From JASLBX01 sp036374175 (GTDB lineage Bacteria; Actinomycetota; Actinomycetes; Jiangellales; Jiangellaceae), in the NCBI GenBank assembly GCA_036374175.1, contig DASUUH010000046.1, forward strand, positions 86,025 to 150,024: a DNA stretch of 64,000 bases. The letters run 5' to 3'. A program made the position numbers and the translations under genes. A model generated the notes under the pieces. It ran no database searches and was not told the DNA's origin. It worked only from the letters and a program-made list of their open reading frames with translations. Positions 26,506-35,792 of the stretch are shown here, piece by piece (positions within the stretch are counted from its first letter, which is position 1; each line of letters opens with the position of its first letter).

Positions 26506-27903
26506 ATGGCCTTGATCCTCCGCTCGGTCGCTCGCTCAGACGTAGGTCTGGTCCGCGAGGGCAACGAGGATTCCGGATACGCCGGGCCACGCCTGCTCGC
26601 GGTGGCGGACGGCATGGGCGGCCATGCCGCGGGTGAGGTTGCCAGTTCGGCCACCATCGACGAGTTGCTCCACGTCGAGAACGGCGTCGGAGAGCGGGAT
26701 GCGCTTGACACATTGAACGCCGCGGTGGTCGCCGCCAACAACCGGATTAGGCAGTTGGTGCTCGACGACCCGCGCCGGGAAGGCATGGGCACGACTCTGA
26801 CCGCTCTGCTGTGGACGGGCGTGGACATTCGGCTGGCCCACATCGGCGACTCTCGGGCCTACCTGCTTCGTGACGGCCAACTGCGGCAGCTAACTCACGA
26901 CCACACGTTCGTCCAGACGCTCGTCGATGAGGGCCGGATCTCGGCCGCCGAAGCAAACATCCATCCCGCCAGATCGCTCATACTCAAGGCGCTCGACGGC
27001 AAGCCAGACCCGGAGCCTGACCTGGAAGTGCTCGAAGTCCGGCCGGGTGACCGGTTGCTGGTGTGTAGCGACGGATTGTCCGGGGTGGTCAGCAACGAGA
27101 CGCTGCGCGACACGCTGGTCGATCAGCGAGAACTCGGCCAAGCCGCCGATGCGCTCGTCGAACTGGCTCTCCGTGGTGGGGCACCGGACAACGTCACCGT
27201 CGTGGTGGCGGACGTCGTCGAAACCGCGAACCCGCCCTCGTCCGACGACACCGTCGAGGCATTTTTGGTCGGCGCCGCGTCCGGCGAAGATCACCCGCCG
27301 ACCCGGCCCGGGCGCCGAAGCCCGGCTGCGGCCGTGCGTGGGTTGCTGGGCTCGGCAGGATCCGCCACCACCGAGCCCGAGGCCGACCCAGAAGATCTCC
27401 GGTACGCACCGCAACCCCCGCGCCGATTCCGGTGGCTACGCCGGCTGGCCCTGGTGGTCGTGTTGGCCGGCCTGGTATGGGTTGGCGCGCGGTTGGCCGA
27501 CGACTGGCTTCGCACTCAGTACTACGTGGGTGAGCTGTCCGGTCAGGTTGCGATATTCCAGGGCGTCAGCCAGGAGATAGGCCCGGTAGCGCTGGCCCGC
27601 GCGCAGGAACCCGTCGACGGCCTGCCAGTCGACGCGTTGCCAGATCTCTACCGGGAGCAGGTGGCCAACACCATCACCGCCGACAACTACACCGAAGCCC
27701 AGGCGATCGTCGAGAACCTGCGCCGGGCAGCGTGTGCAGCACACGCCCCTCGGGAACCAGCCACGATTCCGCCGCAGTCCGGACAAGATAGTGGCGCCGT
27801 ACCCACCGGCGAGCCGACCACCACGCCCACGCCGACTCCTACGCCGACGCCGACTCCCGCACCGCCCGTATACCCCGGCCTGGATTGCCCGGAGGCGTCG
27901 TGA
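26506..27903 (+). CDS. pstP: Ser/Thr protein phosphatase PstP (PP2C family)
   Basis: A 465-residue membrane-anchored phosphatase that reverses PknA/PknB signalling. The PP2C domain (about 1-240) has NEDS and ADGMGGHAAGE metal-binding motifs, GDSRAYL and CSDGL. One transmembrane segment (about 313-332) leads to an external domain ending in a Thr-Pro repeat tail (TPTPTPTP). The ATG at 26506 lies 7 bases after the fhaB stop. Its end overlaps the rodA start by GTGA. Confidence 0.94.
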   Translation: MALILRSVARSDVGLVREGNEDSGYAGPRLLAVADGMGGHAAGEVASSATIDELLHVENGVGERDALDTLNAAVVAANNRIRQLVLDDPRREGMGTTLTALLWTGVDIRLAHIGDSRAYLLRDGQLRQLTHDHTFVQTLVDEGRISAAEANIHPARSLILKALDGKPDPEPDLEVLEVRPGDRLLVCSDGLSGVVSNETLRDTLVDQRELGQAADALVELALRGGAPDNVTVVVADVVETANPPSSDDTVEAFLVGAASGEDHPPTRPGRRSPAAAVRGLLGSAGSATTEPEADPEDLRYAPQPPRRFRWLRRLALVVVLAGLVWVGARLADDWLRTQYYVGELSGQVAIFQGVSQEIGPVALARAQEPVDGLPVDALPDLYREQVANTITADNYTEAQAIVENLRRAACAAHAPREPATIPPQSGQDSGAVPTGEPTTTPTPTPTPTPTPAPPVYPGLDCPEAS

Positions 27904-29261
27904 GCGTCGACGGCGCATTGGTTCCCCGACGTGGGCGAGGCATCGAACTTGCCCTACTGATCTTCGCGATCGGCATCGCGACCGCGGCCTACGTATCTGT
28001 CGACCTCGGCGCGAACGGCAGCGTGCCGGCCAACGCCGTGGCCTACATGACGGGGTTGCTGGTTCTCACCGGCGTCGCACATGTGATCATTCGCCGGTTC
28101 GCCGCCTACGCGGACCCGCTTATCCTGCCGATCGTCGTCACCCTGAACGGCCTCGGCCTGGCCATGATCCACCGACTCGACCTCGCCGAGGGTAAGACCA
28201 ACGCCGCCACCCAACTCACCTGGATGGTCGTCGGCGTGCTCGGCTTCGTTGCGGTCGTCGTGCTGGTTCGTGATCACCGGATCCTGTCCCGGTACACCTA
28301 TACCGCTGCACTGCTGGGCATCGTCCTGCTGATGTTGCCGATGTTGCCGCTGATCGGCCACGAGGTCCGCGGTGCTCGGATCTGGATCCAGATCGGTTCG
28401 ATGACGTTCCAGCCCGGCGAGGCCGCCAAGATCGTGCTCATCGTGGCCTTCGCCGGCTACCTCGTCCGTACCAAGGATGCGCTGGCCCTTGCCGGCCGCC
28501 GAGTGCTGGGTGTCGACCTGCCGCGGGCCCGCGACCTCGGGCCGATCCTGGTGATCTGGTTCGCCGCGTTGGGCATCTTGGCGGTCCAGAACGACCTCGG
28601 CCCGTCACTGCTCGTCTTCGGCATCTTCGTGCTGATGATCTACGTGGCGACCGAGCGGATCTCGTGGGTCGTGTTGGGACTCCTGCTGGCCGCAATCGGA
28701 GGCTTCGCTGCTCGCGCGTTGTTCTCACACGTTCAGGCCAGATTCACGGGCTGGCTGGATCCGTTCTCGGACACCGACCGGTTCGGCCAGATCGTCCAGT
28801 CGCTGTACGGCCTGGCGTACGGCGGTATAACCGGAACTGGGTTAGGCCGAGGGCGTCCCGACCTCGTTCCGTTCGCCGAGAGTGACTTCATAGCCTCCGC
28901 TCTGGGTGAGGAGCTTGGCCTCACCGGGCTGATGGCGATCATCGTGCTCTACGCCATCCTCGTCTCACGAGGACTGAAGGCGGCGTTGGTGCTTCGTGAT
29001 CCGTTCGGCAAGCTGCTGGCCATGGGCCTTGCCGCCGGGCTGATGCTTCAGGTCTTCATCGTCATCGGCGGTGTGACCAAGCTGATCCCGCTGACCGGCC
29101 TGACCACGCCGTTCCTGTCCCTGGGCGGGTCCTCCCTGGTGATGAACTGGGTCCTGGTGGGTCTGCTCATCCGGCTCTCGGACGCGGCCCGCCGTCCGTC
29201 ACCGACCGCACCGCCACCCACGGTGGACGACGCCGCGACCCAGGTGGTGAAGCTGACGTGA
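27900..29261 (+). CDS. rodA: FtsW/RodA/SpoVE family peptidoglycan glycosyltransferase
   Basis: A 453-residue SEDS-family polytopic membrane protein with about 12 hydrophobic segments. Signature blocks: FQPGEAAKI, QNDLGPSLLVFG with the essential Asp, and a C-terminal LPLTGLTTPFLSLGGSS region. It polymerises lipid II glycan strands with the partner PBP encoded next. The GTG at 27900 is preceded by GGAGG and overlaps the pstP stop. The start upstream at 27885 is less likely. Confidence 0.93.
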   Translation: MSVDGALVPRRGRGIELALLIFAIGIATAAYVSVDLGANGSVPANAVAYMTGLLVLTGVAHVIIRRFAAYADPLILPIVVTLNGLGLAMIHRLDLAEGKTNAATQLTWMVVGVLGFVAVVVLVRDHRILSRYTYTAALLGIVLLMLPMLPLIGHEVRGARIWIQIGSMTFQPGEAAKIVLIVAFAGYLVRTKDALALAGRRVLGVDLPRARDLGPILVIWFAALGILAVQNDLGPSLLVFGIFVLMIYVATERISWVVLGLLLAAIGGFAARALFSHVQARFTGWLDPFSDTDRFGQIVQSLYGLAYGGITGTGLGRGRPDLVPFAESDFIASALGEELGLTGLMAIIVLYAILVSRGLKAALVLRDPFGKLLAMGLAAGLMLQVFIVIGGVTKLIPLTGLTTPFLSLGGSSLVMNWVLVGLLIRLSDAARRPSPTAPPPTVDDAATQVVKLT

Positions 29262-30724
29262 ATTCGCCGATCCGCAAGGTGGCCGCCGGCTGCCTGCTGC
29301 TGTGTCTCGCGTTGCTGGCTAACGCCACGTTCGTGCAGGCCTTCCAGGCGAACGAGTTGAACGAGCGCGAGGGTAACCGGCGGGTTCTTATCGACGAGTA
29401 CTCCCGCGAGCGCGGGCCGATCCTCGTCGGTGAGCCACCGGTGGCCATCGCCGAGTCGAGCCCCGTCGACGGAGAACTCGGCTACCTTCGCGAATACCCC
29501 GAGCCGGAGCTGTACGCCCATCTCACCGGCTTCTATTCGTTCTTCTACGGCCGGGACGGGATCGAACGAACGCAGAACGACGTGCTGTCCGGCAGCGCCG
29601 ACCGCTGGTTCTTCCGCCGCCTTATCGACATGGTCACCGGCCAGCAGCCCCGAGGCGGCGGGGTCAAACTGACCATCAATCCGGCTGCCCAGGAAGCCGC
29701 TTGGGACGCCCTCGGCAACAACAAGGGTGCCGTCGTCGCCATCGAACCGTCCACCGGGGCCATCCTCGCGATGGTCAGCAAGCCGTCGTACGATCCCAAC
29801 CCGCTGGCCAGTCACGACATCTCGACCCAACAGGAAGCCTGGGCCGAACTCGAGGAAGACGACGACAACCCCAGGGCCAACCGGGCCGCGGCCGAGATCT
29901 TGCCGCCCGGTTCGGTCTTCAAGCTCGTGACGTCTGCCGCGGCCCTGGAGAACGGCTTCGAACCCGACTCGGTGATACCGGCCCCGGCCGAGTACGACCT
30001 TCCACAGTCAGAGCGCACCATCCCGAACTACAACGGGCGGGCTTGTGGTGACAACAACGAGACCACGCTCACCAATGCGCTGCGTATCTCGTGCAATACG
30101 GCCTTCGCCTTCCTTGGCAACGAACTCGGCCTCGACGTGATGCGCGACCAGGCGGAGAAGTTCGGCTTCAACAGTGCACCCCTCGCCAACGCCGAGGTGC
30201 GTTCTGCGGCGAGCAACTTCCCGGCCGAGATGGATGATCCGTCCCTCGCGCAGTCGGCGATCGGCCAGCGCGACATTCGGGCAACGCCGCTGCAGATCGC
30301 CATGGTCTCCGCGGCCATCGCCAACCGCGGCCAGTTGATGAATCCCTACCTCGTCGACGAGCTACGTGGGCCAGACCTCGTGCGCGTGCTGGAAGTCACC
30401 GAGCCGGAGGTCGTCTCGCAGGCGGTGTCTGCCGAGACGGCTCGGCAGCTGACCGAGATGATGGTCGAGGTCGTCGAGAACGGCACCGGGACTCCCGCCC
30501 AGATCTCGGGCATCCAGGTCGCCGGCAAGACCGGAACCGCGCAGACCGGGCGCGACGACCCTCCGTACGCCTGGTTCACTTCTTTTGCTCCGGCTGACAA
30601 CCCACAGGTCGCGGTAGCCGTGGTTATTGAAGAGGCACCAGACACCGCACGCGATGACATCGCGGGCGGGCGTCTGGCTGCGCCGATTGCAAGGGCTGTG
30701 ATGGAGGCGGTGCTGGGATCGTGA
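29258..30724 (+). CDS. pbpA: Class B penicillin-binding protein PbpA
   Basis: A 488-residue transpeptidase that cross-links peptidoglycan outside the cell. An N-terminal membrane anchor (about 7-28) is followed by a dimerisation domain and the transpeptidase domain with SVFK (active-site Ser, near 223), SCN (near 280) and KTGT (near 425). Its GTG start overlaps the rodA stop, as expected for a SEDS-bPBP pair. The pair is most likely active in elongation or septation under PknA/PknB control. Confidence 0.93.
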   Translation: MNSPIRKVAAGCLLLCLALLANATFVQAFQANELNEREGNRRVLIDEYSRERGPILVGEPPVAIAESSPVDGELGYLREYPEPELYAHLTGFYSFFYGRDGIERTQNDVLSGSADRWFFRRLIDMVTGQQPRGGGVKLTINPAAQEAAWDALGNNKGAVVAIEPSTGAILAMVSKPSYDPNPLASHDISTQQEAWAELEEDDDNPRANRAAAEILPPGSVFKLVTSAAALENGFEPDSVIPAPAEYDLPQSERTIPNYNGRACGDNNETTLTNALRISCNTAFAFLGNELGLDVMRDQAEKFGFNSAPLANAEVRSAASNFPAEMDDPSLAQSAIGQRDIRATPLQIAMVSAAIANRGQLMNPYLVDELRGPDLVRVLEVTEPEVVSQAVSAETARQLTEMMVEVVENGTGTPAQISGIQVAGKTGTAQTGRDDPPYAWFTSFAPADNPQVAVAVVIEEAPDTARDDIAGGRLAAPIARAVMEAVLGS

Positions 30725-31884
30725 CGACGCTGACGGCTACCGGTCAACTGCTGGCCGGCCGGTACAAGCTGGTCCGCTGGGTCGGCGGCGGATCCATGGG
30801 TGAGGTTTGGGAAGCCACCGATATCCGCATGGACCGTCCCGTGGCCGTCAAGGTCCTGCGTACTACGCACACGGAAGATCCGGTCGCGATCGAGCGGTTC
30901 CGGATCGAGGCCAAGCTCGGTGCACAACTCGACCATCCCGGCATCGCCAAGGTTCACGACGTCAATGCGGACGGCCGTGGCGGTGAACCACCGTGGATGG
31001 TGCAGGAGTTCGTTGCCGGAGAACCGCTGACCGAACTGCTGCGACGCGACGGGGCTCTCGACCCCGCGCGCGCTGCCTCTATCGTTGCGCAGGCCGCGGA
31101 CGCGGCACACGCCGCGCACCGGATCGGCGTCGTCCATCGAGACCTCACGCCGCGCAACCTCCTGGTGGCTGCGGATGGATCCGTCAAGGTGACGGACTTC
31201 GGCATCGCCCGATCCGATTCGGCCGCTCCACTTACCGTGGCCGGTCATGTCATCGGCACGCCGGCCTACCTGTCACCGGAGCAGGTTCGGGGTCGGACAG
31301 CGACCCCGGCGAGTGATGTCTACACGCTTGGCGTCGTCCTGTACGAGTGCCTGGCCGGACGGCGGCCATTCGACGGGTCCAATCCGATCGAGGTCGCGCG
31401 AGCGCACCTGGAGCGGGTGCCACCGCCCCTGCCGACCGCCATTCCGGGCCCGCTGCGCGCCGTCGTGATCTCGGCTCTGGCGAAGGAGCCGGAGAACCGC
31501 CCGACGACGGCGGAGTTCAGCCAGCGGTTACGTGTCGCCATCCCTGCACCGGGAGCGCGCTCAGCCTCCACCACCGATCGGATGACGGTCGTACGTCCGA
31601 GGGCCGAATCCGCCGCACCGGGAATCGCCACGCCGACTCGTACGGTCCGCGCGCCGGTGCCGTCTGCAGCAACCGACGTTCCGCGACAAGCGGTCGAGTT
31701 TGTCCGCGAGGTCATCGAACGGGCCACGCCGGCCGCGCGACAGGCGTGGACGACGGCGCGGCCGCAGGCCGATCGGGTGGCCCGTCTCGCCTGGAGTCAC
31801 GTCCAGGCAATGCGCGTCGGCGTGGTCGGCGTCGCACTGGTGTTTGTTGTCGTCGTCGCCGTACTGACCACCGGTTCTGGGTGA
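30721..31884 (+). CDS. pknA: Ser/Thr protein kinase PknA
   Basis: A 387-residue receptor-type kinase with a cytosolic kinase domain (about 10-270), a proline/alanine-rich juxtamembrane region and a single membrane segment (about 363-384) with almost no extracellular part. The glycine loop GGGSMGEV, the VAVKVL lysine, DFG and SPEQ are intact. The catalytic loop reads HRDLTPRN (about 139-146): the lysine of the usual HRDxKPxN is replaced by Thr. It starts with GTG overlapping the pbpA stop. By synteny it is PknA, which phosphorylates division and wall-synthesis proteins. Confidence 0.92.
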   Translation: MTTLTATGQLLAGRYKLVRWVGGGSMGEVWEATDIRMDRPVAVKVLRTTHTEDPVAIERFRIEAKLGAQLDHPGIAKVHDVNADGRGGEPPWMVQEFVAGEPLTELLRRDGALDPARAASIVAQAADAAHAAHRIGVVHRDLTPRNLLVAADGSVKVTDFGIARSDSAAPLTVAGHVIGTPAYLSPEQVRGRTATPASDVYTLGVVLYECLAGRRPFDGSNPIEVARAHLERVPPPLPTAIPGPLRAVVISALAKEPENRPTTAEFSQRLRVAIPAPGARSASTTDRMTVVRPRAESAAPGIATPTRTVRAPVPSAATDVPRQAVEFVREVIERATPAARQAWTTARPQADRVARLAWSHVQAMRVGVVGVALVFVVVVAVLTTGSG

Positions 31885-31953
31885 CGCGATGCAGGCATTG
31901 AGCAGCTATGCGAGTACCGTGCGCTTCGAGCGGATTCTTAGAAAGGGCAAGTG

Positions 31954-33915
31954 ATGACCGAGCCGAGACTCCTCGGGGATCGCTACGAGCTGGGCGAAGT
32001 GCTCGGCCGAGGTGGTATGGCCGAGGTGCGCGGCGGCCGCGATCTTCGGCTTGGCCGGATCGTCGCTATCAAGATGCTCCGCGTGGACCACGCGGCCGAC
32101 ACCACGTTCCAAGCTCGCTTTCGCCGAGAGGCTCAGTCCGCCGCGTCCCTCAACCACCGCAACATCGTGGCGGTGTACGACACCGGCGAGGACTACATCG
32201 ACGGTCACCGAATCCCGTACATCGTCATGGAGTATGTCGAAGGCCGGACGCTTCGCGAGTTGCTCCGGGAACGCGCCAGGTTCACACCGGAGCGGACGAT
32301 CGAGGTCGTCGCCGCCATCCTGGACGCGCTGGAGTACAGCCACCGCAGTGGCATCGTGCACCGCGATATCAAGCCGGGCAATGTGATGATCACGACTGGC
32401 GGTGAAGTCAAGGTCATGGACTTTGGCATCGCACGCTCGCTTGCCGAGACCGGCGCGGCGCTCACTCAGACCGCTGCCGTCGTCGGTACTGCCCAGTACA
32501 TCTCTCCTGAACAGGCCCGTGGCGAATCCGCCGATGCGCGCAGCGACCTGTACGCCACCGGCTGTGTCATGTACGAACTGCTGACCGGGCGCCCGCCGTT
32601 CGTCGGCGAGTCGCTCGTCTCGGTCGCCGTCTCGCACGTGCGCGAGATGGTGACACCCCCGTCCGCGCTGGACCCGTCCATCCCGCGCGACCTCGACGCG
32701 ATCGTGCTCAAGGCGCTCGCGAAGGACCGACTCGACCGGTACCAGAGCGCGTACGAGATGCGTGGCGACCTCGAGCGCGCCGCCGCTGGCCTCCCCGTCG
32801 CCGCTGCCGCCGACGCGACGGCCGCTACCCAGTTCATCGGTGGCGGATACGCCGACACGATGTACGACCCGGCCGCGACCGCGATGTACGACGACGTCGT
32901 CGACGAGTATCCCGAGGAAGAGGAGCCCGAGAAGAAGGGGATGGGCTGGGGAGCACTGATCGGTGCCGCCCTGGCCATCTTGCTCGTGGCGGGGCTGATC
33001 GGGTTCCTCATGTTCCGCGGCGACGACAACGCACCCCAGCTGGTCCGGGTCCCGACCCTGCTCGACATGACAGAGCAGGAAGCCCAGGCTTGGGCAACCG
33101 AGAACAACGTCCAGAACTTCAACGTAGAAGATCGTGAAGTGTCGGACGAGGAACAGGTCGGCATCGTTCTGGAGCAGGATCCAGCGCCCAACGTCGATAT
33201 CGATCCCGCGACCGATACGGTCACAGTTATCGTCGGACGGTCTCCCGACACCGTCCAGGTTCCGGACGTCGAAGGTATGACCGTCGAGGATGCTGAGGCC
33301 GCCCTTGAGGATGCCGGCTTGCAGGTCGGCTCCCAGACGTCCCAGACCGTAGACGACGAAGATCAGGTCGGGCGCGTGTTGTCTACGAACCCTGCCATCG
33401 GTACGGCGGTTGCGCCGGACACCGAGGTAAGCCTCACCGTCGGCGCGGCACCGGAGTCGGTGACGATTCCCGACGTCGTCGGCCAGACACGCGACCAGGC
33501 TCGCGACGCGTTACGCGATCTCGGCCTCGAAGTCGAAGCGGCCGAGGAGAGCAGCTCGGACGTCGACGAAGGTCGTGTCATCCGCACCGACCCGCGTGGC
33601 GGCTCGAGCGTGGAGCCGGGCAGCACGGTGACGATCATCGTTTCGGCCGGTGAGGACCTCGTCGAGGTGCCGAACGTGTCAAACGGGCAGTTCAACGAGG
33701 AGCAGGCGCGCCAATTCCTCGATCAATTCGGGCTCGGGGCGGACGCCCAACCGGATCAGGACTGCCAGCAGCAGGACGGCATCGTCATCTCGCAAGATCC
33801 GTCTCCCGGCACTGAGGTGTCTAGCGGCAGTGACGTCCGGATCGGTGTCAACACGCTCGAAGGATGCCCCACGAACGGCAACGGCGATGGTGAGGACGGC
33901 GAAGGCAACGGGTAG
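31954..33915 (+). CDS. pknB: Ser/Thr protein kinase PknB with PASTA repeats
   Basis: A 653-residue receptor kinase. The kinase domain (about 10-275) is complete: GRGGMAEV, VAIKML, HRDIKPGN, DFG and SPEQ. One membrane segment (about 330-353) is followed by four extracellular PASTA repeats (each with a VxVPxVxGxT-like start and a VxVxVG end), which bind muropeptides or lipid II, and an acidic glycine-rich tail. I prefer the ATG at 31954 (AAAGGG at 6 bases) over the GTG at 31951. A 69-base gap separates it from pknA. It is the central kinase of this cluster. Confidence 0.94.
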   Translation: MTEPRLLGDRYELGEVLGRGGMAEVRGGRDLRLGRIVAIKMLRVDHAADTTFQARFRREAQSAASLNHRNIVAVYDTGEDYIDGHRIPYIVMEYVEGRTLRELLRERARFTPERTIEVVAAILDALEYSHRSGIVHRDIKPGNVMITTGGEVKVMDFGIARSLAETGAALTQTAAVVGTAQYISPEQARGESADARSDLYATGCVMYELLTGRPPFVGESLVSVAVSHVREMVTPPSALDPSIPRDLDAIVLKALAKDRLDRYQSAYEMRGDLERAAAGLPVAAAADATAATQFIGGGYADTMYDPAATAMYDDVVDEYPEEEEPEKKGMGWGALIGAALAILLVAGLIGFLMFRGDDNAPQLVRVPTLLDMTEQEAQAWATENNVQNFNVEDREVSDEEQVGIVLEQDPAPNVDIDPATDTVTVIVGRSPDTVQVPDVEGMTVEDAEAALEDAGLQVGSQTSQTVDDEDQVGRVLSTNPAIGTAVAPDTEVSLTVGAAPESVTIPDVVGQTRDQARDALRDLGLEVEAAEESSSDVDEGRVIRTDPRGGSSVEPGSTVTIIVSAGEDLVEVPNVSNGQFNEEQARQFLDQFGLGADAQPDQDCQQQDGIVISQDPSPGTEVSSGSDVRIGVNTLEGCPTNGNGDGEDGEGNG

Positions 33916-33932
33916 GTCGCCAACGACTGCGC

Positions 33933-34598
33933 TTAGCCAGCCAGTGTCGCCGGGTCGAGAGAATCCGGCCCACGGGAGACCACCGGCGCAAGGCCGGCCG
34001 ATCGCGCCACGGCGCCTGCGTCGCCACACATGGTCAGCCAGTTAGCGAGCAGCCGGTGACCACCTTCGGTCAGCACGGACTCCGGGTGGAACTGCACGCC
34101 CTCGATGGGTACGTCTTTGTGCCGCATCGCCATGATGACGCCACTGGTCGTGGTGCCCGTCACGTCGAACTCGACGGGAACGGCGTCCTGGTCGACCGCC
34201 AGCGAGTGGTACCGCGTGGCCGTGAACGGGCTCGGCAACCCCTCCAGCACACCCGCGCCTTGGTGAAACACCTCGCTCGTCTTGCCGTGCAGTAACTCGG
34301 GAGCACGACTGACGCGCCCACCGTAGGCGACTGCCATGGCCTGCAACCCCAGGCATACCCCGAACACTGGCACTCGTCCGGCTGCCTCCTGGATAAGTTC
34401 GACGCACACCCCTGCCCGCTCGGGCGTTCCGGGACCTGGCGAGAGCAGAACCCCGTCGTAGTTCAGCGCTTCATCCGGCTTGATCTCGTCGTTACGCCGC
34501 ACCTCGCAGTCGGCGCCGAGCTGCGCCAAATACTGGACGAGGTTGAACACGAAGCTGTCATAGTTGTCGACGACCAGCACTCGACGCGGCTCAGTCAC
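33933..34598 (-). CDS. Anthranilate / aminodeoxychorismate synthase glutaminase subunit
   Basis: A 221-residue class I glutamine amidotransferase (PabA/TrpG). The active-site Cys in FGVCLGLQA, the His-Glu pair in QFHPES, and the N-terminal DNYDSFVFNL are all present. It supplies ammonia to a chorismate-using partner for folate (PabB) or tryptophan (TrpE) synthesis; neither partner is in this window. In mycobacteria the gene at this position is called trpG. Its start overlaps the DUF881 stop by four bases, so the two are coupled. It is convergent with pknB. Confidence 0.92.
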   Translation of the reverse strand: MTEPRRVLVVDNYDSFVFNLVQYLAQLGADCEVRRNDEIKPDEALNYDGVLLSPGPGTPERAGVCVELIQEAAGRVPVFGVCLGLQAMAVAYGGRVSRAPELLHGKTSEVFHQGAGVLEGLPSPFTATRYHSLAVDQDAVPVEFDVTGTTTSGVIMAMRHKDVPIEGVQFHPESVLTEGGHRLLANWLTMCGDAGAVARSAGLAPVVSRGPDSLDPATLAG

Positions 34599-35311
34599 TC
34601 TGCCGTCCCCACCGAAACTCCGAGCGGTCCTTCGTAGCCCGGCATCGAGATGTTCGCGATCACTTCCAAGCCGAACCCAAGACCGATCTGTTCGGCAAAG
34701 TTGCGGTATTCGATCACACCAGGCGATTGGTCCAGCGCAGCGACCATTGCGTTCACATCACCGATGGCCGAGATGACGTAGGGCGGGCCGTACCTTCGAC
34801 CCTGCAGGTACAAGACCGGCCCGATGCACCTGACGCTGCTGGTGGCGATGATGCGTTGATCCATCACCATCATCGCCTCAGCGCCCCCGGCCCAGAGAGC
34901 GTTGATGACCGCCTCGAGGTCCTGCTGGTGGACGATGTAGTCCTCAAGATTCTGATCTGCTGCGAGGCTGCTGGGTTCGGGAGCGTCGGACAACGTGACC
35001 TGAAGGCCAGGGCCTGCAACCGGGGTCATGCCGGCCAGCTCGGCGGACTCTTCGAGCTTCTGCTGCTCACCGGACTTTGGTGACCCGTTGCTGTCATCGG
35101 ACAACGCGTCGATCTCGACCCGCAGCTGTTCGGCCGCTAGCGACAGCTCCTCGCTACGCAACTCGGCTTCGCGAACGAGGTCTCCGAGTTGGGCGTGCCC
35201 GCTACCTCGCAGGTCGCCGCCATCAGCCGCACGCGCGCTGACGACCAGCAAAAGGCCGCACGCGGCGAGCGCGACCGGTGCGGCGAACCGCCACGACCGC
35301 ACCGACGACAC
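34595..35311 (-). CDS. DUF881 family protein
   Basis: A 238-residue membrane-anchored protein: N-terminal hydrophobic segment (about 9-28), a coiled-coil region (about 42-70) and the DUF881 domain (about 85-235, PGLQVTLSD, DLEAVINALWAGGAEAM, GPPYVISAIGD). The GTG start has GAGGAGG upstream. DUF881 genes sit beside pabA/trpG and crgA across actinobacteria, hinting at an envelope or division role, but the function is unknown to me. Confidence 0.85.
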   Translation of the reverse strand: MSSVRSWRFAAPVALAACGLLLVVSARAADGGDLRGSGHAQLGDLVREAELRSEELSLAAEQLRVEIDALSDDSNGSPKSGEQQKLEESAELAGMTPVAGPGLQVTLSDAPEPSSLAADQNLEDYIVHQQDLEAVINALWAGGAEAMMVMDQRIIATSSVRCIGPVLYLQGRRYGPPYVISAIGDVNAMVAALDQSPGVIEYRNFAEQIGLGFGLEVIANISMPGYEGPLGVSVGTAE

Positions 35312-35441
35312 GCCGCCTCCTCAACTGACCGGACCCCGGACGGCACAGGTACCGCCTGATTGCCTCACACTAGGACGAACAATCTACACTCCATTGTTCC
35401 CACGGCCCCCGGCCGACCGCGTATGTGAAAGGACCAGCACC

Positions 35442-35693
35442 GTGCCCGAATCCCGTCGTCGACGCAAGGACGACTACACGCCGCCTGCTCGGGAGGAGCG
35501 GGGCTCCGCCGTGTCCGGGCGGTGGGTCGCTCCGACCATGGTGACCCTCCTGGTACTCGGCCTGGTGTGGATCGTCGTCTACTACATCGCTCGTGACCAG
35601 GTGCCGTTGATGTCAGACCTCGGTGGATGGAACCTCGTGATCGGCATGGGTTTGATCACCGCTGGGTTCATCACCGCCACGCAGTGGAAGTAG
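35442..35693 (+). CDS. crgA: Cell division protein CrgA
   Basis: An 83-residue membrane protein with a basic N-terminus and two membrane segments (about 32-50 and 62-80), separated by the conserved short loop containing VPLMSDLGGWN. CrgA inhibits or scaffolds septation by contacting FtsZ, FtsQ, FtsI and other division proteins. The GTG at 35442 follows GAAAGGA. It is divergent from DUF881 and converges on the rhomboid gene across a DnaA-box cluster. Confidence 0.92.
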   Translation: MPESRRRRKDDYTPPAREERGSAVSGRWVAPTMVTLLVLGLVWIVVYYIARDQVPLMSDLGGWNLVIGMGLITAGFITATQWK

Positions 35694-35696
35694 GTC

Positions 35697-35771
35697 GTAT
35701 CCACAACACCGTCCACAACTGCGATTACACCCGTGTAATTCATCCCCACTGTGGACAACGCCTGTGGATAA
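35697..35771. promoter_or_regulatory. DnaA-box cluster with an embedded palindrome
   Basis: Between the convergent crgA and rhomboid genes. Two perfect DnaA boxes are on the minus strand: TTGTCCACA (35750-35758) and TTATCCACA (35763-35771). Two near matches are on the plus strand: GTATCCACA (35697-35705, 8/9) and CCGTCCACA (35709-35717, 7/9). Between the pairs lies a perfect dyad, ATTACAC-CC-GTGTAAT (35724-35739). No promoter is expected here, so a replication-related role (DnaA titration or origin-proximal binding) is the likeliest reading. Confidence 0.6.
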
Positions 35772-35792
35772 CGAGCTCGCCCGCTCGCTCCG

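Noticed and set aside
35724..35739. Hairpin terminator at the ATTACAC/GTGTAAT dyad
   Set aside because: The two-base loop is too short for an RNA hairpin and the arms are AT-rich; a protein-binding dyad is more likely.
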